Of a stretch of DNA of 64,000 bases, positions 1 to 8,435 are shown one piece after another. A program made the translations under genes and the position numbers. The stretch is from an uncultured Pseudomonadales bacterium (lineage in GTDB: Bacteria; Pseudomonadota; Gammaproteobacteria; Pseudomonadales; Azotimanducaceae): assembly GCA_937775265.1 (NCBI GenBank), contig CALKBV010000010.1:158397-222396 (forward strand), read 5' to 3'. The notes beneath the pieces are model-generated. The model worked only from the letters and a program-made list of their open reading frames with translations. It ran no database searches and was not told the origin of the DNA. Every line of letters begins with the position of its first letter. Position 1 is the first letter of the stretch.

Positions 1-1
1 C

Positions 2-379
2 GTAAACTTTTGGACATGCGGGAAGAATGGTGACGTCTCCACCCATAACCATGCTCAGGATCCATCTCTTTCGGGACCAGCTTTTGCGGAGGTTCACCTG
101 GTTCTTAATAATGGAAGCGGAACCGCAGGCATGTATAAAACTCACGGCCCGGATTCTGATGCTAGAGATCTCTACGTCATGAAGCGAGGCGATGAACACG
201 GACCGTTTTTTGAGCATCAGGCTGGCAAGCCTGTGCTGCTGGACAACGGTGCGGTCAAATACCCCTGGCATGGGTGGCAAAGTGGTAACGACGATAAGGG
301 TGTTCAGTCATACGATCTTGTCGCCGCGTTTGAAATTAGCCCTGATTATGTGTTGATACCAACGAGTCAAGTAACCTGA
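2..379 (+). CDS. 3' part of a cupin-like protein (5' end outside window)
   Basis: The reading frame is open from the first bases, and the first internal ATG at 131 is not a convincing start, so this is the C-terminal ~125 residues of a longer protein. The segment contains an HNH triplet after a WTCGKNGD stretch, then a glycine/asparagine-rich turn and a second His-containing stretch (EHGPFFEH). This spacing is typical of metal-binding cupin barrels. It reminded me of the cupin domains of aldos-2-ulose dehydratase-like proteins, but that is recall and not a search result. No RBS is seen near 131. Substrate and role are unknown. The gene is followed by a decayed pseudogene, so this end of the window may be a region of gene loss. 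Confidence 0.55.
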   Translation, partial: VNFWTCGKNGDVSTHNHAQDPSLSGPAFAEVHLVLNNGSGTAGMYKTHGPDSDARDLYVMKRGDEHGPFFEHQAGKPVLLDNGAVKYPWHGWQSGNDDKGVQSYDLVAAFEISPDYVLIPTSQVT

Positions 380-447
380 CTTCAAAAAGAGGATGTCGCG
401 GGTTCCTTTGCACCCAATCAGCATTAACAGGGAATAGGCATTAGTTC

Positions 448-1533
448 ATGGCGGATACAGTCAATCTTGTTCTTTACCCCCAGGTACCAAAATGGAGCAG
501 AGGTCGCGGCGGTTAACAAAAAATTCCAGACAACCCTTAGTGTTGACGCCGCAACTGTAGATTCGTGGTTCTCCACAGTGAATCCAACCGCTATCCTGAC
601 GGATGTAGAGGAGTCGGTTGCGGTAAAATACCTCAGCGCTATTTAGGAGTGCGGCGCCGAATGTAACCGCCAGCCCAGTGATAGAGATGAAGCTGCTTGG
701 GGTCTTGAGCTAAAGACTAACCCGGATTCTACGGTTCTGTTTGTTTGCCCTTTCTGCGAACACGAAGAACAGGTTGGCAAAGGCAGCAAACTGGAAAAAT
801 GCCCGGAATGTGGTCTTGGCATCGCCGAATGGGAAGAAAAAATACGGAAAGAGGCGGAGAATGAGAAAATTCGTCGCCGCCTGATGCGAGACCAACGATT
901 AAAAGGTGATAAACAAGACGATCCAGATACTAATCGCAAGGAGCTTGAGCGTTTAAGAGAACTTGAACGAGAGATCCTGAAGGAGCTTGGGATTAAGCCA
1001 CCCAGTACCTTCTGGGTTTTCTTCGAAAAATATACTATCTCGCTAAGCTTTGCGATCAGCCTATTGATCGTGGCAATAGCGGGGGTCGGCTTCCCTTACC
1101 TGGGTCTTTACCTCGGGCATCTCGGCAATGAAGAAGCGGTAGCAGCGGCCCAAGCGAACAGATTCGGGATGTCGCGCGGGTGGTTGCGGTTGCAGTGGAA
1201 ATCCAGCAGCAAGGTAATCAGGTGGTCCTCACGGAAATTGTCGATGCAACGCGGGTGATGCGCGGGCTGGGGGGGGGGAGAACGACAGGAAATTGTGTAC
1301 GCCTCACAGCAAATGATGAAATGCGCTAATCCTGAAATATTCCGGGATATTGCCAGCAAAACGGCGTCGTCCATGGCAAGGGCGAAACTTGCGCCGGGTG
1401 AGTCTGAATCTGCACTGGTTAACCTGGACACGATTGTCGGCGTATCTGGGCTGCAGGGCGTATCGATACCGAAGTTCTAGTGACAGGGCGGGTCATCAAG
1501 AACCTGTTGCCAGACGGGACAGGCGCCCAATAG
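448..1533 (+). pseudogene. decayed zinc-ribbon membrane protein with L7/L12-like N-terminal domain
   Basis: Joining frames rebuilds a protein of ~360 residues. It starts at ATG 448, shifts frame near 480, has an in-frame TAG at 644-646 where CAG would fit, loses one base near 1155, shifts again at a G10 tract (1269-1278) and once more near 1450, then stops at 1531-1533. The reconstructed order is an N-terminal module resembling the ribosomal L7/L12 C-terminal fold (GAEVAAVNKKFQTTL, later KYLSAI and GAEC). A zinc ribbon with two CPxC knuckles (CPFC, CPEC) follows, then a charged coiled coil, one transmembrane segment around 1030-1110, and a cytoplasmic or periplasmic tail. The multiple independent lesions argue for true decay and not a single sequencing error. 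The function of the intact family is not known to me. Confidence 0.8.
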
Positions 1534-1590
1534 GGGCGGGCATATATATTCGTATAACGAATCAATTATAGTCTATAAATACACATTAAT

Positions 1591-1613
1591 ATTATATATA
1601 GAATATATATAAT
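1591..1613. repeat. AT-only inverted repeat
   Basis: Ten bases of alternating A/T at 1591-1600 are matched by a perfect reverse complement at 1604-1613 with a GAA spacer. It lies in a very AT-rich stretch (about 1555-1615) between the pseudogene and a small ORF. It could extrude as a cruciform or act as a weak terminator, but there is no GC stem. Confidence 0.6.
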
Positions 1614-1646
1614 GTCGGCGATTAAGCCCTAATAACCAGGTAAAAC

Positions 1647-1859
1647 ATGTCCGGATGCCAAGGTTGCGACCTTCCATACACTTCTGAATCGCTCAACCGT
1701 CGAAAAGAAACCCCACTGCGTGCTACCTTGTTTACTGGGGTTTCCGTGCTTATGGTGATTGGCTGGATAGGAGTATTGACTGTGGTGTTTGAGGTGGCAG
1801 GGGATAGGGGTATCGCGGCGGCACCAACACTCGATGCCTTCCTTAGGACGCTGTTATAA
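1647..1859 (+). CDS. hypothetical small single-pass membrane protein
   Basis: This 70-residue ORF has an N-terminal region with two close cysteines (CQGC), a basic stretch (RRKETPLR), one hydrophobic segment of about 20 residues (roughly 31-52) and a short tail. The basic residues before the membrane segment predict a cytoplasmic N-terminus. It follows the AT-rich repeat and ends two bases before the convergent LysR gene. No strong RBS is visible and I recognise no family. It may be spurious. Confidence 0.35.
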   Translation: MSGCQGCDLPYTSESLNRRKETPLRATLFTGVSVLMVIGWIGVLTVVFEVAGDRGIAAAPTLDAFLRTLL

Positions 1860-1861
1860 CC

Positions 1862-2782
1862 TCAGGCGGCTTTTGCATCCGGGCCGTTGATCACATTGCA
1901 GTTTTTGAATTCGTCAGCGAAGTAGTCGATAAAGCATCGTAGTTTCGATGGGACGTGCAAACCTGGAGAATAAACTGCGTGCACGCTCGATGGTGCGGAT
2001 TGATATTCTGTCAGGACCTCAACCAATTCGCCTTCAGCCACTTTGTCGCCTATCAGCCAGCGTGGTACCTGGGCAATTCCAAGACCGTGTAAAAGAGCGC
2101 TGCGAAGTACCTCTGAATTGTTTGTCTGCAGGTTGCCTGATACCTTGATATGGAGTGGATTGCCAAATTCTCTGAAGGAAGTCTGGCCCGGGCTGGCAAG
2201 GTCGGTATAGACCACGTAGTTGTGTTCTTTTAAGTCCCTGGGATGCCTTGGGACACCATACTTTTTAAGATATTCGGGTGAGGCTGCAGCGGCGGTGGGG
2301 CTTGTACACAACTTACGGGCTATCAGGTTAGAGTCACGCAGGTTTCCCATACGAAAGGCAATGTCGACCCCTTCTTCAATCAGGTCAACCACCCGATCGT
2401 TGAGGGTGATGTCGATCTTAATATCCGGGTACCGCGCAAAGAAACTCTCAAGCCTTGGCACTATATGAAGCCGCCCAAAAGCGACCGCTGCGGTCACTCG
2501 CACCAGACCTTTGGGTTGCGTTTGCAGCAACCCGACGTTTTGTTCTGCGTCTTCCACATCCTGGAGAATAGCGACACAGCGCTCATAGTAATCAGCGCCG
2601 GTCTCCGTCAGGCGTAAGCTTCGGGTGCTTCGATTCAATAACTTTGCACCCAGCCATGATTCCAGTTCGGCGATATTTTTGCTGACGGTGGGCTGTGTAC
2701 TGCTCAGTTCTTTTGCGACCGCACTAAAGCTCCCGGTTTCAACAACACGAATGAACATGTTCATGGCGGACAGACGATCCAT
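1862..2782 (-). CDS. LysR-family transcriptional regulator
   Basis: This 306-residue protein has the standard LysR layout. A winged helix-turn-helix occupies residues ~1-60 (SFSAVAKELSSTQPTVSKNI is the recognition region), a linker helix follows, and a type-2 periplasmic-binding-like effector domain covers ~90-295. It looks closest to the CrgA/DmlR-like subgroup, which begins MDRLxxMxxFIRVVExGSF. It is transcribed away from the peroxiredoxin-like gene at 2894, the classic arrangement for a LysR protein controlling its divergent neighbour. The 110-bp gap holds a candidate operator. The inducer is unknown. ATG start. Confidence 0.93.
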   Translation of the reverse strand: MDRLSAMNMFIRVVETGSFSAVAKELSSTQPTVSKNIAELESWLGAKLLNRSTRSLRLTETGADYYERCVAILQDVEDAEQNVGLLQTQPKGLVRVTAAVAFGRLHIVPRLESFFARYPDIKIDITLNDRVVDLIEEGVDIAFRMGNLRDSNLIARKLCTSPTAAAASPEYLKKYGVPRHPRDLKEHNYVVYTDLASPGQTSFREFGNPLHIKVSGNLQTNNSEVLRSALLHGLGIAQVPRWLIGDKVAEGELVEVLTEYQSAPSSVHAVYSPGLHVPSKLRCFIDYFADEFKNCNVINGPDAKAA

Positions 2783-2791
2783 CGGTATGAC

Positions 2792-2810
2792 CTATTCCAA
2801 AAGAGAATAG
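2792..2810. promoter_or_regulatory. inverted repeat, candidate LysR operator
   Basis: CTATTC and GAATAG form a perfect 6-bp inverted repeat with a 7-bp spacer, in the gap between the divergent LysR and peroxiredoxin-like genes. It includes the ATTC/GAAT half-sites often seen in LysR boxes. A second AT-rich dyad (TTATT/AATAA) lies near 2840-2855. Assignment to this regulator is inferred from position. Confidence 0.45.
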
Positions 2811-2893
2811 AGTGTACCTAAAATCTGGTAATTAGCTATTATTTATGAATAAATTGCTGTAATGTCTTTCGTAAGACTGCACATCCAGTAATA

Positions 2894-3589
2894 ATGTCGA
2901 CTAAGAAAGAGCGTAATAACAATAAAGACAAAGAGATGGTCCAATCTGCTTTTCAGGACAAACTAACTCGACTTCGCGCCAACAATTGCGAGGAACTGCT
3001 GACCTCGGAACTCGCCATTTTGACCCGTACCATTACCAGGTTGCGGCGGGATAAAATGCATACCCACTGTCTCCAGGTGGGCGAGACGGTCCCTGACTTT
3101 GAATTTATCGACGCTAATAATGTTAACCGTAAACTTTATGAAGTACTCGAGAGTGGCCCCGTTATTCTGAACTTTTTTCGCGGCTTTTGGTGCCCGTATT
3201 GTGAGACAGAGATAGAGGCTTACGAAAATATTCAAGCTGAACTAACTAGGCTCGGATGCGCCTATTTTGCAATTTCTCCGCAACAGCCGCAGACGGCCGG
3301 TGAGCAGGCTGAAAGCTACAAGGTAATTTTTGATCGCGATAATAAAATCGCCAGAGACTTTGGCATTGTATATGAGCTTGAGCAGGTAGAACGAAACCTG
3401 TTCGAAAGCTGGGGATTAATGTTGGATAAGGTGAACGGCAGCGATGGTCGGGAGTTGCCTGTCCCGGCGACATTTATCGTCTGCAAGGACAGGACTATCG
3501 GCTTCGAATACGTCGATGTTGATTTCAGGGCACGGTGCTGCCCGGAACAACTAATAGAAGAATTAAAATCCTTTTGTGATTACCGTTAG
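2894..3589 (+). CDS. peroxiredoxin-like AhpC/TSA-fold protein
   Basis: The protein has 231 residues from ATG 2894; a second possible start is ATG 2936. The N-terminal ~70 residues are helical and charged. A thioredoxin-fold AhpC/TSA domain follows, beginning at VGETVPDFEF. The active-site region reads FFRGFWCPYC, a CxxC in place of the FTFVCPTE motif of typical 2-Cys peroxiredoxins, so it belongs to the peroxiredoxin-like group that reduces peroxides or disulfides. It is divergent from the LysR gene, which probably regulates it. Expected to be cytoplasmic, as no signal peptide is seen. Confidence 0.85.
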   Translation: MSTKKERNNNKDKEMVQSAFQDKLTRLRANNCEELLTSELAILTRTITRLRRDKMHTHCLQVGETVPDFEFIDANNVNRKLYEVLESGPVILNFFRGFWCPYCETEIEAYENIQAELTRLGCAYFAISPQQPQTAGEQAESYKVIFDRDNKIARDFGIVYELEQVERNLFESWGLMLDKVNGSDGRELPVPATFIVCKDRTIGFEYVDVDFRARCCPEQLIEELKSFCDYR

Positions 3590-3619
3590 TGGTCCAGCCG
3601 GTGCTGCCTCTAAGCGCGG

Positions 3620-4369
3620 CTAGGGCTTTTCGAACAGCAACGTAAACCGATCAGTATTACCCGTCACGCTTTTCCTTCCAACCTCGTGTCGTAATTCATC
3701 GTCAGGCTTGTAGTGCAGCTCGGAATAATCGACAAGCTTGAAGCCAGCCGCCTGAACTTCTTTAATGACCTGAACGGGGTCAATCCGCCTCCACACTTCA
3801 GCGCTGTCTGGCTGCATGTGCCTTCTTGTGTGATCCACGACAACGTATCGGCCTCTTTTGTTCAGTACCTCGAAGGCGGCTGCGTTCAGATTGGCCCGGC
3901 CAGCAGCGTCAAAGTTGTGTACATTTCGAAAGGTAAGCACCATATCCAGCTTTCGGATACCGAAGCTGAACTCTGGCACAGTTGCGCGGCGTTCTTCTGC
4001 TGTTGATTGAGCAATACCGTCGAACGGAATGACTTCCGTTGTCGAAAATCCTGGTTTATCGGCAATCATCGCGCTGACGGAGTTGGTGCCGATCGAAAGA
4101 TACAATTTGCCTTTCTCCTCAAGCACGGGACCCAGGATCTTTGTGTACCAACCGCTACGACCGGGCAGGAGTTCTAGTACCTGCATATCGTCCTGCAGTC
4201 CAACGAAAGTCAGCAACTCCATGGGTTGACGATTCCTGTCGCGTTCACGATCGGCATCTGTTCGGCGGTCGTGATCGATGGCAGCTTGAATCTTAACTTC
4301 CATCGGTGTGGGTTCTGTTGCGCCGGCTAAAATCGAAAACGTCAGCGCAAATACCAGAAGCAGTCTCAT
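3620..4369 (-). CDS. secreted class I SAM-dependent methyltransferase (COG4798-like)
   Basis: About 249 residues starting at ATG 4369, which gives a clean signal peptide (RLLLVFALTFSILAGATE) with AGGA upstream; a TTG two codons earlier is less likely. After cleavage comes a helical segment with several Asp-Arg pairs. A Rossmann-type methyltransferase core follows, with motif I VLELLPGRSGWYT in place of the usual GxGxG, LTFRNVHNF in the motif IV position, and a late VVDH strand. These predicted methyltransferases are exported in many proteobacteria, and their substrates are not established. Convergent with the peroxiredoxin-like gene. Confidence 0.8.
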   Translation of the reverse strand: MRLLLVFALTFSILAGATEPTPMEVKIQAAIDHDRRTDADRERDRNRQPMELLTFVGLQDDMQVLELLPGRSGWYTKILGPVLEEKGKLYLSIGTNSVSAMIADKPGFSTTEVIPFDGIAQSTAEERRATVPEFSFGIRKLDMVLTFRNVHNFDAAGRANLNAAAFEVLNKRGRYVVVDHTRRHMQPDSAEVWRRIDPVQVIKEVQAAGFKLVDYSELHYKPDDELRHEVGRKSVTGNTDRFTLLFEKP

Positions 4370-4509
4370 CAGCAAATCCTTTCAAAAAAAACGGGGGTTC
4401 TGTCTGCGCGGAATCCTAAAGCAAAGGCTGTGCGCTGTCAGTAGAATCGAGCCTTTAACCGTGCCATAGTTCGAACAAGTTTTGAACGGGTTTCCCGAAA
4501 AGGCAGGTT

Positions 4510-5259
4510 ATGAAATTGAAACAAGTAGCCCTGGTTGCTGGCGAACTGGCCCCGGTGCGCGAGCAAATTTTTGACATTCTTGGACTTAAGGCCGACTACG
4601 ATGATCCGGGCGTTGGTGAATTTGGTCTGTGCAATAGTGTAATGGCCATTGGTGAGACCTTTCTGGAAGTGGTTTGCCCAAAAGAAGAGGGGGCAACAGC
4701 AGCCCGGTTGCTGGAACGTCGTGGTGGTGACGGCGGCTATATGGTGATTTCTCTGGTGGACAACATTAAGGGAGTGAGTAGGAGAATAGAGAATCTCCAG
4801 ATGCGAAAAGTATGGGAAGTCGATCGTGAAGAAGTCTCTGCCTTTCATGTCCACCCGAAAGATATCGGCGCAGCGATTGTCTCCTTCGATGAAATGCGGC
4901 CCAGCGACGCATGGCTCTGGGCTGGGCCTGGCTGGCGCGACAGGAAGTCGAGGCATGTTGGGGAAATTACAGCGGTGGATGTGCAAGCTGATGACCCTGA
5001 GGCTATTGCGACCAAATGGGCTGCGGCCTTTGATAGAAATTTCCACCTGGAAGGTGAAGTTCTGCGAATGCCGCTTGATGACGGTGAGATCCGTTTTGTT
5101 GAGGCCGCTGATGGGCGCGGTGATGGCGTGGCTGCGGTTGAGTTTTCGGTGATAGATCGGTCAGCTATTCTGACTGCCGCTGAAAACCACCAACTCAGTT
5201 GGTCTGGCAATGAGATTACGGTATGTGGAACTCGCTTTAGGTTCAGGGACCTGGGATGA
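4510..5259 (+). CDS. VOC/glyoxalase-like domain protein
   Basis: This 249-residue protein looks like a tandem of two vicinal-oxygen-chelate modules. The first spans ~1-120 (KLKQVALVAGELAPV, then FLEVVCP, then GGYMVISLVDN), and the second, more degenerate one, starts near ~155 (VGEITAVDVQADDPEA to ~245). Such proteins resemble PF13468-type glyoxalase-like proteins. His and Glu metal ligands are not all obvious, so catalytic activity is uncertain. It stands alone upstream of an AraC-type regulator that starts 177 bp downstream. Confidence 0.75.
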   Translation: MKLKQVALVAGELAPVREQIFDILGLKADYDDPGVGEFGLCNSVMAIGETFLEVVCPKEEGATAARLLERRGGDGGYMVISLVDNIKGVSRRIENLQMRKVWEVDREEVSAFHVHPKDIGAAIVSFDEMRPSDAWLWAGPGWRDRKSRHVGEITAVDVQADDPEAIATKWAAAFDRNFHLEGEVLRMPLDDGEIRFVEAADGRGDGVAAVEFSVIDRSAILTAAENHQLSWSGNEITVCGTRFRFRDLG

Positions 5260-5344
5260 TTTTCCCGTTTGGAGAGCGGCCTTGGGCGAAGACGACTCCG
5301 CTTGGCTCTTGATGTTGCGCAGTCTGTGATAGATAAGCGTGCCT

Positions 5345-5374
5345 TGTCAAACAGGATAAACCAGGGGTTTGACA
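5345..5374. promoter_or_regulatory. inverted-repeat operator candidate upstream of AraC gene
   Basis: TGTCAAAC at 5345-5352 and its exact reverse complement GTTTGACA at 5367-5374 are separated by 14 bp, two helical turns centre to centre. It lies 62 bp before the AraC-type gene start. Auto-regulation is inferred from position only. Confidence 0.5.
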
Positions 5375-5436
5375 GACAAAAGGTAAACCGGGAGACTTAA
5401 ACGTATAAGTAACCTTTTTGAACAAAACAGCTAATT

Positions 5437-6486
5437 ATGCCCGTCAGTAAGCTCTTAGAACTGCAGTCCAGGTTCCACAATTACCGTTTAGACAAGAGGG
5501 TTTTCCCGACCTCGCTTGTCCAGTCCTTAGTGCAATCGATGGAAGCGGAAGGCATCCGTGCAGATATCGGTCTGGCTGGTACGGGCATCGACTTGTCTTT
5601 GGATTGGGTGACCTACCAACAACGAATTGACCAGCTATCTAACATGCTTGACCTGCTGGGCATGAATGGTGCGTGGCTGGAATCGCCTCGCACGGTCTCC
5701 ATTTCTGACTATGGCCTGTTGGGTTACGCGATGATGAGCAGCGCGACCCTTGAACAGGCCGTCCAGATTGCAGTGAAATATCACAAGCTGGCCGGTGCGA
5801 TGTTTGAGCTGGCCTTTGATGTTGATGGTGACGAGGCAGTACTAAGAATCGTTCATCTGCTGCCCGGTGGCAGAGTCGGGCAGTACACGGTTGAAGAGTT
5901 ATTCGCGGGGATCAGTCGACTGATCGGTTTGTTGCTTGGACGAGATCACAAGCCGAGCAGAATCCTGCTAAATTACGAAGCACCCGACTATGCCGAAAAA
6001 CATTTGCAGTGCTTTCGATGCCCTGTGATCTTCAATCAGCCGAGTTGCCAATACAGGTTCTCTCGCGAGGAATTGGCAGAGCCACTTGCTGAGGCTGATG
6101 CCAATACGGCGCGCATCTGCGAAGAGTCATGTCGTAAACTGCTTAACCAGATGGAGATTGAAGACGATATCATTTCGCGAATCTGCCATTTGTTACTGAG
6201 TACGCCAGGAGAATTTCCGAAACTGGACGCCGTAGCTAATAAATTGTCATTAGGTGCGAGAACCCTGAGGAGAAGGCTCAACGATTTAGGTACCAGTTAC
6301 CAGCGGATTCTTGATGATGTCAGGCGGGAACTGGCCATCGAATACCTGCGAACGACTAATCTGACCGTGCAGGAAATTGCTGAGCTTCTTGGCTATAGCG
6401 AAGTCACGAATTTCAGGCGAGCCTTTATGCGATGGGTGGAATTGTCACCGTATCAGTATCGGAAACAGATAGGCTCACCAGCTTAA
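5437..6486 (+). CDS. AraC-family regulator with N-terminal arabinose-binding-like domain
   Basis: The protein has 349 residues. The first ~200 match the PF12625-type effector domain found in the OruR/ArgR-like and fatty-acid-responsive AraC regulators (SISDYGLLGYAMMSSATLEQAV is a typical stretch). The C-terminal ~100 residues form the double helix-turn-helix. The second HTH is clear (LTVQEIAELLGYSEVTNFRRAF, then RWVELSPYQYR). This subgroup often controls catabolic or lipid genes. A perfect dyad upstream is a candidate operator. The gene is followed by a small degenerate tandem repeat, and the convergent pnt operon starts beyond it. Confidence 0.93.
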   Translation: MPVSKLLELQSRFHNYRLDKRVFPTSLVQSLVQSMEAEGIRADIGLAGTGIDLSLDWVTYQQRIDQLSNMLDLLGMNGAWLESPRTVSISDYGLLGYAMMSSATLEQAVQIAVKYHKLAGAMFELAFDVDGDEAVLRIVHLLPGGRVGQYTVEELFAGISRLIGLLLGRDHKPSRILLNYEAPDYAEKHLQCFRCPVIFNQPSCQYRFSREELAEPLAEADANTARICEESCRKLLNQMEIEDDIISRICHLLLSTPGEFPKLDAVANKLSLGARTLRRRLNDLGTSYQRILDDVRRELAIEYLRTTNLTVQEIAELLGYSEVTNFRRAFMRWVELSPYQYRKQIGSPA

Positions 6487-6499
6487 ACAACCTTCTTTT

Positions 6500-6550
6500 C
6501 TAAGCTCGATCTATACCTAAGCCTCATCCATATCTAAGCTCCATCCCGAT
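6500..6550. repeat. degenerate 17-bp tandem repeat, three copies
   Basis: Three head-to-tail 17-base units, each starting CTAAGC, run 6500-6516, 6517-6533 and 6534-6550, just after the AraC gene stop. Copies differ at several positions. No coding or terminator role is evident. Confidence 0.6.
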
Positions 6551-6744
6551 ATAAACCCCGTCACTTCCGCTGAAGAAACGGTCGATTTCGTCTTCCTGGA
6601 CACGAGGTCATGGGCGTATTTTGATGAAACCAGCGGAGTGGTTTAACACAGATGCAGGAGCACCGGTCGCCGGTACGGAAGCACTAACGATCGGATGCGT
6701 CGTTGAATGATGCGAGGGGTGTGTTTAGCCCGAGGGTGTTGAAA

Positions 6745-6770
6745 AACTACCCCCGTTACCGGGGGTAGTT
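6745..6770 (-). terminator. intrinsic terminator of the pnt operon
   Basis: A perfect 10-bp inverted repeat (AACTACCCCC / GGGGGTAGTT) with a 6-nt loop lies 6 bp beyond the pntB stop. On the minus strand it is followed by TTTTTC, a standard rho-independent terminator for the leftward pnt transcript. Confidence 0.9.
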
Positions 6771-6776
6771 GGGAGA

Positions 6777-8138
6777 TCATCCGAACTCGGAAATAACGCC
6801 CGAGATTGATTCCTTAGCATCACCGAATAACATTCGTGTGTTCTCACCAAAGAAGAGCGGATTGTCTACACCAGAGAAGCCGGAAGCCATTGAGCGTTTC
6901 AGTACGAACACGGTTCGCGCCTGGTCGACGTTGATGATTGGCATGCCATAGATTGGGCTGTCTTCGTCTTCACGTGCGCTGGGGTTGACGACGTCGTTTG
7001 CACCAATCACTACTGCAATGTCAACGTTCTCAATCCTTGGGTTGATGTCGTCCATTTCAACCAGCTGCTCGTAAGGTACGTCAGCTTCTGCAAGCAGTAC
7101 GTTCATGTGACCAGGCATACGCCCGGCAACGGGATGAATCGCGTAACTCACCTCACAGCCGTTTGCTTCCAGGATCTCACCGAGTTCCTTCACAACGTGC
7201 TGAGCCTGGGCAACGGCCATACCGTAACCAGGTACGAAGCAGACGTTGCTGGCGGCTTCAAACAGGTAGTAAGCATCTTCAACAGAGACAGGCTTAACTT
7301 CACCTTCAATAGCTTTGCCTTGCTTTACTGCGCCGAACCCGCTGAAGAGAACGTTTGCAAGCGATCGGTTCATTGCCTTACACATGATGTTGGTCAGGAT
7401 GATACCGGAGGCACCAACCAGTGAGCCGGCTACGATCAGTATGTTGTTGTTAATGGCAAAGCCTGCAGCACAAGCAGCAATACCGGAGTAGCTGTTCAGC
7501 AGTGAAATAACGACGGGCATATCAGCGCCGCCGATCGGAATCACGGCCATAATACCCAGCAGTAGTGCCAGCCCCAGGGTGACATACAACCATTGGCTGT
7601 CAGCCTGAGGGTCCAAGCAGAACATATAGGCCGCATATACAATGCCAGCAAGGACCAGGCTGTTAACGAACCGTTGTCCCTTAAAGACGATGGCTGCGCT
7701 GTTCATCACCTCGGAAAGCTTGGCGTAAGCGATAATACTTCCGGTAAAGGTCAGGCCACCAATCAGGATAGCCAACAGAATAGTTACTGCGGTAAACGTC
7801 TCAATGCCGCCACCGTAAAGTGTTGCCCAGCCAACAAGCAGGCTGGCTGCGCCGCCAGAGCCATTGAAGAGGGCGACCATCTCGGGCATGGACGTCATGC
7901 CAACCAGTCTGGCAGCAAGTGCGCCAATAATTGTGCCGATGACCATGCCACCTGCGATGTATTCGTAACTGACGATGCCTTCGGCCGTCAGGCCCGCGAC
8001 GACTGCGATCAACATACCCAACGATGAAAACATGTTGCCACGCCTTGCAGTCGCCGGTGAGCCCAGCATCTTCAGGCCGAAGATGAACAGGGCCGCCGAA
8101 ACAATGTAAGAAAGGTTCGCTAATAGTTCGATATTCAT
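6777..8138 (-). CDS. pntB: NAD(P) transhydrogenase subunit beta
   Basis: 453 residues, the usual PntB length. The N-terminal half is about nine membrane helices forming the proton channel with PntAb. The C-terminal ~180 residues are the NADP(H)-binding domain III (VPGYGMAVAQAQ, HPVAGRMPGHMNVLLAEA, and VIGANDVVNPSA are signature stretches). The complex couples inward proton flow to hydride transfer from NADH to NADP+, supplying NADPH. It is the last gene of pntAa-pntAb-pntB; its start codon abuts the pntAb stop, implying coupled translation. A strong terminator follows. Confidence 0.97.
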   Translation of the reverse strand: MNIELLANLSYIVSAALFIFGLKMLGSPATARRGNMFSSLGMLIAVVAGLTAEGIVSYEYIAGGMVIGTIIGALAARLVGMTSMPEMVALFNGSGGAASLLVGWATLYGGGIETFTAVTILLAILIGGLTFTGSIIAYAKLSEVMNSAAIVFKGQRFVNSLVLAGIVYAAYMFCLDPQADSQWLYVTLGLALLLGIMAVIPIGGADMPVVISLLNSYSGIAACAAGFAINNNILIVAGSLVGASGIILTNIMCKAMNRSLANVLFSGFGAVKQGKAIEGEVKPVSVEDAYYLFEAASNVCFVPGYGMAVAQAQHVVKELGEILEANGCEVSYAIHPVAGRMPGHMNVLLAEADVPYEQLVEMDDINPRIENVDIAVVIGANDVVNPSAREDEDSPIYGMPIINVDQARTVFVLKRSMASGFSGVDNPLFFGENTRMLFGDAKESISGVISEFG

Positions 8139-8434
8139 TATTTGCCACCTGCCTTCTTGCTCTTGAACATGCCAAGCATGCGGTCAGTGACCATATAACC
8201 GCCGACAACGTTAATAGTGGCGAATGCCACTGCAGCGGTGCCGAGGTATTTACCCATCTCACTGTCCACCATCCCTGCAGCCAAAAAGGCACCGGCAAGC
8301 GTGATACCGGAAATCGCGTTCGCACCAGACATAAGCGGTGTGTGAAGCGTTGCAGGTACCTTGGAAATCAGTTCGAAGCCGAGGAATACCGACAACACCA
8401 GAATAAAAACCAGAAATACAATTTCCATTTCCAT
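8138..8434 (-). CDS. pntAb: NAD(P) transhydrogenase subunit alpha, membrane part
   Basis: 98 residues with three to four hydrophobic helices (EIVFLVFILVLSVFLGFELI at the start, and HTPLMSGANAISGI in the middle). This is the membrane domain IIa of the alpha subunit. In E. coli it is fused to the NAD-binding part, while here and in Rhodospirillum-type operons it is a separate gene. It has a strong RBS (GGGGGA) before ATG 8434 and lies one base from pntAa. Confidence 0.96.
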   Translation of the reverse strand: MEMEIVFLVFILVLSVFLGFELISKVPATLHTPLMSGANAISGITLAGAFLAAGMVDSEMGKYLGTAAVAFATINVVGGYMVTDRMLGMFKSKKAGGK

Positions 8435-8435
8435 T

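Noticed and set aside
1108..1431. 107-residue minus-strand ORF over the pseudogene
   Set aside because: It is a shadow of the decayed plus-strand gene, which has clear domains.
1591..1613. Strong terminator from the AT inverted repeat
   Set aside because: The stem has no GC pairs, so it would not stop transcription well; listed only as a repeat.
3590..3619. Terminator between the peroxiredoxin-like and methyltransferase genes
   Set aside because: Only a four- to five-base stem with a poor T tract can be drawn; too weak to call.
7593..8027. 144-residue plus-strand ORF over pntB
   Set aside because: It is antisense to the conserved pntB coding sequence and has no family features.
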